Positions 1-5,482 of a stretch of 6,259 nucleotides of DNA are shown here, one piece after another. The translations under genes and the position numbers were made by a program. How positions within the stretch are numbered: position 1 is the stretch's first letter; each line of letters starts with the position of its first letter. The notes under the pieces are model-generated. The model worked only from the letters and a program-made list of their open reading frames with translations, did not search any database and had not been told where the DNA came from. Source of the stretch: Anaerolineae bacterium (lineage in GTDB: Bacteria > Chloroflexota > Anaerolineae > B4-G1 > SLSP01). The stretch is from the NCBI GenBank assembly GCA_021107605.1, contig JAIOSN010000231.1, positions 1 through 6,259 of the forward strand, read 5' to 3'.

Positions 1-2
1 AC

Positions 3-26
3 CGCGAATGGACGCCAATGAACGCG
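3..26. repeat. Short tandem 10-bp repeat (CGCGAATGGA-type)
   Basis: Two adjacent 10-bp units, CGCGAATGGA (3-12) and CGCCAATGAA (13-22), are followed by the start of a third (CGCG). This kind of degenerate decamer is common in intergenic DNA of several environmental phyla, including Chloroflexota as far as I recall. It is cut by the window edge, so the full array length is unknown. Confidence 0.5.
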
Positions 27-44
27 GGGAAAATCAAGAATTTC

Positions 45-69
45 ACCGCTAAGGCGCACAGGCGCCAAG
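45..69. repeat. Dispersed ACCGCTAAG intergenic repeat, copy 1
   Basis: ACCGCTAAG at 45-53 continues into GCGCACAGGCGCC. The same 9-mer recurs at 1482-1490 on the other side of the caspase gene, there followed by ATGCTAAGGACG. The two copies are in direct orientation and look like diverged members of one dispersed family of the type ACCGCTAAGRYGC..AAGG. Confidence 0.5.
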
Positions 70-80
70 ATTTGAAATTC

Positions 81-107
81 AACCTTCAACCTTCAACTTT
101 CAACCTT
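81..107. repeat. 7-bp tandem repeat AACCTTC, four units
   Basis: Four consecutive heptamers: AACCTTC (81-87), AACCTTC (88-94), AACTTTC (95-101) and AACCTTt (102-108). They end directly before the Shine-Dalgarno of the caspase gene, so they form its untranslated leader or promoter-proximal region. A 10-bp piece, AACTTTCAAC, recurs at 2243-2252 upstream of the second operon. The strand is strongly skewed to C over G, with no clear -10/-35 pair visible in it. Confidence 0.7.
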
Positions 108-124
108 TGCCACCAGGAGGCCAG

Positions 125-1453
125 ATGAATCTTTTCAAGCAAGGACACGCGCTGATTGTGGGAGCTGGTGGAGATCTACCCAACACCGCAGATGACGCCC
201 TGGGGCTGGCGAAGATTCTCCGGGAACCAGGACGCTGTGGTTATCCACCCGCACAAGTCCACTTACTCACGGAAACCAACGCCACCCGCGACAAACTGCT
301 CACGGCACTCGAGACATTGGCCCAGACCACCACCTCTAATTCCACGGTGATCTTCTATTTCTCCGGGCACGGCTACCGCGCCGTCTCCTCGCTGGGAGCG
401 GCCTACTACCTGCTCCCTTACGGCTACCGGCTCGCAGAGCTCTACCGCACCGCCCTCAGCGAGAAGGAGTTCACTGCCAAACTAGAGGCCATCCCCGCGC
501 GTAAAATGCTGATTCTACTGGATTGTTGTCATGCCGGCGGGGTAGGTGACGCGAAAGATCCCGGACTGACGCTCACCAAAGCACCCTTGCCGCCAGGAGC
601 CGTGGAACTGCTGACCGCCGGACGGGGACGGGTGCTTATCGCCTCCTCGCAAGAAGATGAGCTTTCCTACGCCGGGAATCCTTACAGCGCCTTCACGTTG
701 GCTCTTATCGAGGCCTTTTCCGGTCACGGGGTAGCCAAAAAAGATGGTTACGTCCGGGTGACAGATCTGGCACTCCATGCCCGCGAGGTGGTGCCGGGCC
801 GCACGCGGAACAAGCAGCATCCCATCCTGCACTTCGAGCAAGCCGATAACTTCGTGCTGGCTTACTACGCTGGCGGAGAAACGGAGCCTAAGGGGCTACC
901 CTTTGATGTGGGACCGGAGATCGAGCCGGAACCGGGCGCGTGGACCACCTTTGACCAGCGTGGACAAACCGTCCACGGGCCGCAGTTCAACGTCGCTGGC
1001 GACGCACACGGGCCGTTGCAGCAGATCAATACCGGTGGCGCGGCCTATATCGGAGGCGGCGTGCAGACCGGAGGCGGGAACTTCACCGGGCGCGATAGCA
1101 TTCAGATCACGGGAGATGGCAACGTGATCGGCAATCAGAGCCACTCCACCGTCATCAAGCAAACGGGGCAACCCACCCACATCCGCCAGACGTTCCGCCG
1201 TTTGCGGGCCAGCGTGGCCGCCCAGGCTACCATTTCAAGTCTTGATAAAGAGGATCTGCAAATTGAGTTAGAGGATCTAGAAGACGAACTCACCGCTGGC
1301 TCACTCACTGCCCGGCATCTCTCCCGCCACCTGCGGAATATCGGGCGCATCTTGCCGCAGCTTGAAGCGGAGTTGCTCAGAGCCTGCGCCGATCCCGCGT
1401 CCGGTCTGGGCTTGGTAGCCCGGCAAGTCGCGGAGACAGAACAGAACCAGTAA
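125..1453 (+). CDS. Caspase-like (metacaspase/peptidase C14) effector with glycine-rich beta linker and C-terminal helical adaptor-like domain
   Basis: Predicted 442-residue cytoplasmic cysteine protease of the caspase-like clan. The ATG at 125 is chosen because AGGAGG lies at 115-120; an in-frame TTG at 107 would place that site inside the gene. Residues 1-250 are the caspase fold. The catalytic His is in VIFYFSGHG (His82) and the catalytic Cys in LLDCCHAGG (Cys135, after Asp133), with the typical hydrophobic strands before each. Residues about 276-345 are glycine-rich beta repeats beginning FDQRGQ and including GPQFNVAGD and GDGNVIGN, a linker type I associate with Chloroflexota conflict proteins. 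Residues about 355-440 are helical and highly charged, ending in GLGLVARQVAE; this resembles bacterial effector-associated or TRADD-N-like adaptor domains (inference). There is no signal peptide or membrane segment. It ends in triple in-frame stops (TAA TAA TGA). The likely role is a regulated suicide or defence effector recruited by a partner through the C-terminus; the partner is not in the window. Confidence 0.88.
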   Translation: MNLFKQGHALIVGAGGDLPNTADDALGLAKILREPGRCGYPPAQVHLLTETNATRDKLLTALETLAQTTTSNSTVIFYFSGHGYRAVSSLGAAYYLLPYGYRLAELYRTALSEKEFTAKLEAIPARKMLILLDCCHAGGVGDAKDPGLTLTKAPLPPGAVELLTAGRGRVLIASSQEDELSYAGNPYSAFTLALIEAFSGHGVAKKDGYVRVTDLALHAREVVPGRTRNKQHPILHFEQADNFVLAYYAGGETEPKGLPFDVGPEIEPEPGAWTTFDQRGQTVHGPQFNVAGDAHGPLQQINTGGAAYIGGGVQTGGGNFTGRDSIQITGDGNVIGNQSHSTVIKQTGQPTHIRQTFRRLRASVAAQATISSLDKEDLQIELEDLEDELTAGSLTARHLSRHLRNIGRILPQLEAELLRACADPASGLGLVARQVAETEQNQ

Positions 1454-1465
1454 TAATGACTCCCC

Positions 1466-1508
1466 TGAAAAAAGATACCTTACCGCTAAGATGCTAAGGA
1501 CGTATCTT
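1466..1508 (-). terminator. Intrinsic terminator-like hairpin for the minus-strand transcript (contains ACCGCTAAG repeat copy 2)
   Basis: AAGATAC (1472-1478) pairs with GTATCTT (1502-1508). The inner CTTA (1479-1482) pairs with TAAG (1495-1498), leaving a 3-nt bulge and a 12-nt loop. On the plus strand it is preceded by six A residues (1468-1473), so a minus-strand RNA would read stem then U-tract, as in a rho-independent terminator. That suits the DUF456 gene, whose stop is at 1674, though the 165-nt gap is long. The loop carries the ACCGCTAAG element (1482-1490). The stem is AT-rich, so its strength is doubtful. Confidence 0.4.
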
Positions 1509-1549
1509 CTCAATCAGTAGAGGGAAACATTTCATCGTCTGTCATTCTC

Positions 1550-1615
1550 ACCACAGAACCACAGAGAACCCGGAGAAAAAATAAGAAAACTCGGTGCCCT
1601 CCGTGTCTCTGTGGT
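1550..1615. repeat. Long imperfect inverted repeat with 26-bp arms (ACCACAGAGACAC family)
   Basis: The left arm (1550-1575) and the reverse complement of the right arm (1590-1615) both start ACCACAGA and agree at 18 of 26 positions, with no gaps. They are separated by a 14-nt A-rich loop (1576-1589). The arm sequence is of the ACCACAGAGACACRGAGG type, a motif seen dispersed in intergenic DNA of many environmental bacteria. As RNA it would fold into a long stem-loop on either strand. It lies between the convergent 3' ends of the caspase gene and the DUF456 gene, where it may act as an RNA 3'-end structure or simply be a mobile repeat pair. Confidence 0.75.
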
Positions 1616-1673
1616 AAAAACTGCCCCGGAATATTGAGATGATACCCTCTTTTAATTGTTGCGAGAGGTTCTG

Positions 1674-2168
1674 TTATCCCCAGGCCCAGATAGCCCAGAG
1701 CGCGATCATAAGGGTTCCTATCCCAAAGCGAGCGACGAAGGCCCAGCCCCAACCGACAATCATGCTTTTCATTACGGCGAATGCGGCTTCATGGTCTCGC
1801 TGATAATAATACTCCATGGCAAAGAGGGCCAACAGAGCGGCGGCGATCCCGCCTAAAGGGGTCAGCGTGAAGCTGCCAATCAAGCCTGCGATGAAGGCGG
1901 CGGCCAGAGAAGCCCAATGGGCGCCTTCTTGTTTAGCTTTAGCACCCATCAAAAAATTATCGACTAACAATCCCCCAATGGTGAGGATGGTGATGAAGAT
2001 AAAGAGCCATCCTCCCAGGGTTCCAAATCCGAAAACAAGTCCGTAAATGGTAATGAATAGCCAGATCACGGTGATGCCGGGAAATACGGGGATGATTAGT
2101 CCTAATAAGCCTAATAACATGCCGCTCAATAAGATAATTCTGAGTGAAGATATCAGCCATGCTGGCAT
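1674..2168 (-). CDS. DUF456 family integral membrane protein
   Basis: A 164-residue polytopic inner-membrane protein. The start is the ATG at 2168 because GGAGGT (2176-2181) sits 7 nt upstream; an ATG at 2219 in the same frame has no such site and lies upstream of the likely -10. Family hallmarks are visible: a first hydrophobic segment followed by PVFPG (residues 27-31), a second segment through GLVFGFG, then LLVDNFLMGAKAKQEGA (about 68-83) and the small-residue helix AAAFIAGLIGSFTLTPLGG, followed by a charged stretch (YYQRDHEAAF) and a final hydrophobic segment. The length is typical of DUF456 proteins. The function of the family is not known, and the neighbours give no hint. It is transcribed away from the GH36 operon and converges on the caspase gene. 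Confidence is high for the family and nil for a specific function. Confidence 0.85.
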   Translation of the reverse strand: MPAWLISSLRIILLSGMLLGLLGLIIPVFPGITVIWLFITIYGLVFGFGTLGGWLFIFITILTIGGLLVDNFLMGAKAKQEGAHWASLAAAFIAGLIGSFTLTPLGGIAAALLALFAMEYYYQRDHEAAFAVMKSMIVGWGWAFVARFGIGTLMIALWAIWAWG

Positions 2169-2205
2169 TTGTTCTACCTCCAGGGTTGATGCTGAAACAT
2201 AGTGT

Positions 2206-2234
2206 AGTATAACAAACAATCGCGGAATGAATAA
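2206..2234 (-). promoter_or_regulatory. Candidate promoter of the DUF456 gene
   Basis: On the minus strand, TATACT (2211-2206) is a good -10 hexamer, 38 nt before the ATG at 2168. A poor -35 candidate, TTATTC (2234-2229), lies 17 nt further upstream. The -10 is convincing and the -35 is weak. The start site would fall near 2199, giving a short leader that contains the Shine-Dalgarno. Confidence 0.4.
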
Positions 2235-2244
2235 TCACCGGTAA

Positions 2245-2285
2245 CTTTCAACTTGCAAACTCTTGGGTATACTTGGGCGTATAAC
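2245..2285 (+). promoter_or_regulatory. Candidate promoter region of the membrane protein-GH36 operon, with a CTTGGG direct repeat
   Basis: TATACT (2268-2273) is a good -10 hexamer, with a weak CTTTCA 17 nt upstream (2245-2250). A second AT-rich hexamer, TATAAC, lies at 2280-2285. The two are embedded in a direct repeat, CTTGGGTATA (2262-2271) and CTTGGGCGTATA (2272-2283), which could be an operator or two overlapping promoter elements. The 60-75 nt from here to the ATG at 2345 would be the leader. Assignment is by sequence resemblance only. Confidence 0.3.
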
Positions 2286-2344
2286 TTTGTGGGAGAGGGC
2301 AACTTTACGGTTTAACCTCTGCGCATATATTGGAGCCAGAAACT

Positions 2345-2674
2345 ATGATTGATTGGTATGGAGTCTGCGCTAATTCACTCTGGATTGGAGGGTTATCTGT
2401 GCTCTTGGCAGTTTGGAGTATGGCGTACTATGAGTCCCAACGCACTGGGCAGCGAATTCGCGCCGTCTGGGACAGCTTAGGCTACCGCTGGGCCATCACC
2501 GTGGGGTTGCTCCTTTTTTGTGGTGGTCTGGCGGCGACAGATAAGCGGCTCTGGGCGCAACTGCTCTGGGGTCTGCTGGGAATGGCGTTTATTGTTGAGC
2601 AGTTAGTCTGGCAGCGTGAATATCAGTCTCTATCCTCGACCGCTGCCGAGCGTCCCATCGCAGACGAGGAGTGA
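2345..2674 (+). CDS. Small three-helix membrane protein, function unknown
   Basis: A 109-residue protein that I cannot assign to a named family. The ATG at 2345 has GGAG (2332-2335) 9 nt upstream and is preferred over an in-frame TTG at 2330 that overlaps that site. Three hydrophobic helices are visible: about residues 10-28 (SLWIGGLSVLLAVWSMAY), 48-64 (WAITVGLLLFCGGLAA) and 70-87 (WAQLLWGLLGMAFIVEQL). A basic segment with several Arg and Gln follows helix 1, and the short tail is acidic (ADEE). There is no signal peptidase site. Its stop codon is 5 nt before the GH36 start and its last codons (GAC GAG GAG) supply the GH36 Shine-Dalgarno, so the two genes are expressed together. A role tied to sugar uptake or metabolism is possible but unsupported by the protein itself. 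Confidence 0.75.
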   Translation: MIDWYGVCANSLWIGGLSVLLAVWSMAYYESQRTGQRIRAVWDSLGYRWAITVGLLLFCGGLAATDKRLWAQLLWGLLGMAFIVEQLVWQREYQSLSSTAAERPIADEE

Positions 2675-2679
2675 AAAAG

Positions 2680-5058
2680 ATGACTCGATGGTTACAAAGT
2701 CCCTCGTTCAATGTGCAGTGGGACGAGGGGCAGAGCGGGTTTCACCTGGTAAGCCCCGGCCGTTCATTACAGGGGGAGCTAGGGAGTGTGGTGGTGAAAC
2801 GGGGCCGCGTTGTCTCCCTGGCGACTTCGGACCTGACTCCTATCTCGGTTGAGCGTCAGGAAGTAGAAGATGTTCATGGCGCAGCCGAGGAACTGCATAT
2901 CCGTTATCAAGAATTAGGTGGGTTGCTGCTCTCTCTGCGGATCCGAGTATATTCTGCGCGCCCTTACTTGTTGTTGCGAGTTGGATTGCTTAATAAAGGC
3001 CCAGCAGAAGTGAAGTTGCGGCGTTTTTTCTTCCGTACTCTGCCCCAGGGAGTGCAACTGGCCGGAGTACCCAGCGGATTTTATAGCACTGGTTGGCAAT
3101 CTTGGTCGCCGGCGGGTTTCTTAGCTCAAGACGAACGTGATTACACTACCTCGGTACTATTACGTCCGCTTGCCGGCCCTATGATGCACAATGCTAACAC
3201 CCCGTGGTCTGGTAAACGAGGACGTTTCTGGAGCGAATCGGTGGGCGCGGTGGTTACACCGCGTGAGGCATTGGTAGCGGGAGCTGTTTCTCTGGCAGAG
3301 CAATTTGTCCAATTGTGGGCTGATCTGCGTCCTGGCAATTTGGCACTCCTCTTACAATCGCAACTGGACGACGTCCCTCTGGGAGTGGGGGAATCTCGCC
3401 ACTCTGAATGGTTCTATCTGGAATGGGTACCCTTTCCAGATGCCAGAGAGAGCACTGCTCTTATCGCGCCCGCGTGGGTTGATCCCCTGGCTCAATATGC
3501 CTATGCAGTGGCCCGTCAAATGCGAGTTCCGCAACTTCGCTCGGCGCCCACCGGATGGTCTTCCTGGTATATCTTTGGGGATCAGGTGACGGAGGCGGAT
3601 TTGATGGCTAATTTGGCAAGTGCGGCTATGTTAGCGGATGAGGCGCCGCTGCAAGTTCTCCAGCTAGATCAAGGTTTTGAGCCTATCTGGGGCGATTGGA
3701 CGGAGCGCAATGCGCGTTTCCCACACACGCTAGCTTGGCTGGCAGAACGCGTTCGTGGTTCGGGATTCAGACCCGGTCTCTGGTTGGGGCCGCTCACCGT
3801 CCATCCTAAATCTCAATTAGCGCAGGAGCATCCGGCTTGGTTGCTGCGGGATGAACATGAGCGACCTGTTTCTGCTGGTTGGATTGCGGGCCGCTTCCGA
3901 GCTCAGGCGTTGGATCCCACTCATCCAGAGGTGGAGCAATATCTGCGCGATTTGATCTCCACCGCAGTTGAGGAATGGGGTTATAGCTATCTCAAATTAG
4001 ATTTTCTCTATGCTGGCGCTCTGCCTGGGAAGCGGCATAATCCTTATCTGACCCGGGCACAAGCTTACCGGCACGCGTTACACATTATGCGGGAGGCGGC
4101 CGGCGAGGACACTTATCTGGTGGGTTGCGGCGCGCCGTTGGGACCCTCCGTGGGATTGGTGGATGCGATGCGTATTGGGCCAGATACCGCGCCGTATTGG
4201 GCGCCGCGAGCACCTCTGATACGTGATCTTTTTCAGTGTGATCCTTCATTGCCCAGCTTGCGTAATAGCCTGCGCAATGTGGCGACACGGGCCTGGATGC
4301 ACAACCGGTGGTGGCATAATGACCCTGATAACTTGATGGTGCGGGATAGCCGGACCGCGTTGACCGAGGCTGAGGTTATCTCCCAATTGACGTTGCAAGG
4401 TTTGACCGGCGGGCTGGTTGTCTTTTCTGATGATCTCCCCGCTCTCTCACCTGAGCGACGGGAGCTCGCCGTCGTACTCTTGCCTTCTCTGGTGGAGGGG
4501 ATGGATTCTCTGGACCTCTTTAGTTGTGAGATGCCGGTCGAAGTGGTGGCGCCGCTGGTGCAGCCCTGGGACAATTGGCAGCTGGTGGGCTTATTCAATT
4601 GGAGCGCTAGGCCGGTAGAGCGACCTCTGCCACGGACTTTGCCTAATTTTAATCTGGCAGATGATTATCATGTCGTTGATTTTTGGCAGCGTCGTTATCT
4701 GCGCCTCAACCATGGCGACCCACTTCCTCGCTACCGCTTGCCCTCGCATGGGGCTGTATTGTTGGGAGTGCGTCCGGTAAAGAGTTCGCCCCAGCTGATT
4801 GCTACTACTTTCCATATTTCTCAAGGGGGCGAGTTGACGGCATGGGAAGTGGAGGGTACTACTGTTACGCTCGCGCTACGGTTGGGCCGCCGGGCCGCTG
4901 GCGAGGTCTGGCTCTCATTGCCGGCTACTCCGCGCCGAGTAGCTCTCAACGCAGAGCCTCTCGGTGCGGAGGCGGTGCGGGCGGTCGCGCGTGGCATTTG
5001 GGCCATCCAATTCCGTGTGGATGGGGAAGCTACGTTGCAGGTGTGCTACGGAGATTAG
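2680..5058 (+). CDS. Glycoside hydrolase family 36 alpha-galactosidase-type enzyme
   Basis: A 792-residue, apparently cytoplasmic hydrolase predicted to release alpha-linked galactose (or a related sugar) from oligosaccharides by a retaining mechanism. The ATG at 2680 has GAGGAG (2666-2671) 8 nt upstream; a GTG at 2671 overlapping the previous stop is less well placed. The N-terminal beta-sandwich carries GWQSWSP (about 138-144), a GH36 signature. The TIM barrel begins at GWSSWY (about 292). Further motifs are LQLDQGF...GDW (327-340), LDPTHP, the nucleophile Asp441 in YLKLDF, GCGAP (482-486) and the acid/base Asp502 in RIGPDT. NDPDNLMVR follows at about 547. The 61-residue spacing of the two catalytic Asp and the surrounding motifs match the Thermotoga GalA type as I recall it. 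It is longer than that enzyme, with a fuller N-terminal sandwich and a C-terminal beta domain. The usual DDG is DQG here. Alpha-N-acetylgalactosaminidase or transglycosylase activity cannot be excluded. Confidence 0.9.
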   Translation: MTRWLQSPSFNVQWDEGQSGFHLVSPGRSLQGELGSVVVKRGRVVSLATSDLTPISVERQEVEDVHGAAEELHIRYQELGGLLLSLRIRVYSARPYLLLRVGLLNKGPAEVKLRRFFFRTLPQGVQLAGVPSGFYSTGWQSWSPAGFLAQDERDYTTSVLLRPLAGPMMHNANTPWSGKRGRFWSESVGAVVTPREALVAGAVSLAEQFVQLWADLRPGNLALLLQSQLDDVPLGVGESRHSEWFYLEWVPFPDARESTALIAPAWVDPLAQYAYAVARQMRVPQLRSAPTGWSSWYIFGDQVTEADLMANLASAAMLADEAPLQVLQLDQGFEPIWGDWTERNARFPHTLAWLAERVRGSGFRPGLWLGPLTVHPKSQLAQEHPAWLLRDEHERPVSAGWIAGRFRAQALDPTHPEVEQYLRDLISTAVEEWGYSYLKLDFLYAGALPGKRHNPYLTRAQAYRHALHIMREAAGEDTYLVGCGAPLGPSVGLVDAMRIGPDTAPYWAPRAPLIRDLFQCDPSLPSLRNSLRNVATRAWMHNRWWHNDPDNLMVRDSRTALTEAEVISQLTLQGLTGGLVVFSDDLPALSPERRELAVVLLPSLVEGMDSLDLFSCEMPVEVVAPLVQPWDNWQLVGLFNWSARPVERPLPRTLPNFNLADDYHVVDFWQRRYLRLNHGDPLPRYRLPSHGAVLLGVRPVKSSPQLIATTFHISQGGELTAWEVEGTTVTLALRLGRRAAGEVWLSLPATPRRVALNAEPLGAEAVRAVARGIWAIQFRVDGEATLQVCYGD

Positions 5059-5102
5059 AGTTTCACCTTTTTACTTTTCGCGTTCGCTTTGGCAAGTCAC
5101 AT

Positions 5103-5250
5103 TATGCGGCAGTTCTACTGCATAATATACCGTGAGGAGGGATATGCGGAAAGAATGCTGAATAAGATGTTAGTTTGGGGTTTTATGCGGCGAAATGTCC
5201 GGATAAGATGTTTATTGAGGTTTTATGCAGTTGGATTGCAGAATAATAAC
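5103..5250. repeat. Four spaced ~40-bp repeats with TATGCRG and ATAA anchors
   Basis: TATGCGG occurs at 5103, 5143 and 5184, and TATGCAG at 5224, giving periods of 40, 41 and 40. In every copy the heptamer is followed by 12 variable bases and then ATAA. Copies 2 and 3 share more (ATAAGATGTT and a terminal GGTTT); copies 1 and 4 are more diverged (ATAATA). Copy 1 folds as an imperfect hairpin: ATTAT (5101-5105) with ATAAT (5122-5126), a 3-nt bulge, then GCAGT with ACTGC around a TCT loop. The array starts about 45 nt after the GH36 stop. It may be a set of protein-binding sites or a decayed minisatellite. It is too short and diverged to be a CRISPR array. Confidence 0.65.
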
Positions 5251-5265
5251 TAGTTGGGCGGGTGT

Positions 5266-5284
5266 GAGAAGAGTCTCTTTTTTT
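5266..5284 (+). terminator. Weak intrinsic terminator candidate downstream of GH36
   Basis: GAGA (5266-5269) can pair with TCTC (5274-5277) around an AGAG loop, followed by seven T residues (5278-5284). The T-tract is good but the 4-bp stem is marginal. It would end the operon about 220 nt after the GH36 stop. Confidence 0.25.
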
Positions 5285-5321
5285 CAACGAGCACTTTAAG
5301 TGGGCGGGACTTTTCTTGGCT

Positions 5322-5482
5322 GGGTAATGGCGGCGACGATGGTTCCGGGTCGCGCCAGGTGCTCCGCCGTGCGCCGCAGGCGGTACGGTCGCCGGGGCGT
5401 CGTCCGCGCGCGCCGGGGCAACCCGCCTAACACGGCGTCAACTCGACGCGGCTAGCGCCGCTGTCAGCGGCGGGGTAACGCG
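5322..5482. repeat. GC-rich, hairpin-dense intergenic block
   Basis: No supportable gene lies between 5059 and 5484; this block fills its right-hand part. The line 5401-5460 is 46/60 G+C, against roughly a third in the AT-rich DNA to the right. It contains at least three hairpins: 5367-5388 (CCGT-g-CGCC, loop GCA, GGCG-gt-ACGG), 5435-5449 (GCGTC AACTC GACGC) and 5456-5472 (a perfect 7-bp stem, CGCCGCT GTC AGCGGCG). It also carries a direct repeat CGCCGGGGC at 5390-5398 and 5411-5419. The near-identical octamers GGGTAATG (5322) and GGGTAACG (5473) bracket it. It looks like a short non-coding mobile or repetitive element, or a structured RNA. I do not recognise a named family. Confidence 0.5.

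Noticed and set aside
107..124. In-frame TTG start six codons before the caspase ATG
   Set aside because: It would put the AGGAGG ribosome site inside the coding sequence, has no site of its own, and lies in the heptamer repeat.
515..841. Minus-strand open frame of 108 codons inside the caspase gene
   Set aside because: It lies antisense to a clearly recognised protease domain, has no family resemblance, and is a by-product of high GC content.
2169..2219. 17-codon N-terminal extension of the DUF456 protein
   Set aside because: The upstream ATG lacks a ribosome site and lies before the likely -10, while the ATG at 2168 has GGAGGT at ideal spacing and starts where family similarity starts.
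4683..5135. Plus-strand open frame of 150 codons overlapping the GH36 3' end
   Set aside because: It is out of frame with the conserved GH36 C-terminal region, low in complexity (Ser/Ala/Gly/Arg) and resembles nothing known.
5103..5250. CRISPR array
   Set aside because: The conserved part is only a 7-mer and a 4-mer per unit with 12-nt variable stretches; CRISPR repeats and spacers are longer, repeats are near-identical, and no cas gene is present.
5155..5253. 32-codon open frame (MLNKMLVWGF...) within the spaced repeats
   Set aside because: The nearest AGGAGG (5135-5140) is 14 nt away, too far, and the frame simply runs through the repeat units. It is kept as a note because small hydrophobic basic peptides can be toxins.
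5321..5400. tRNA gene suggested by GGTTCCGGGTC
   Set aside because: It resembles a T-arm only superficially (no GTTCRA core), and no acceptor stem, D-arm or anticodon arm can be fitted around it.
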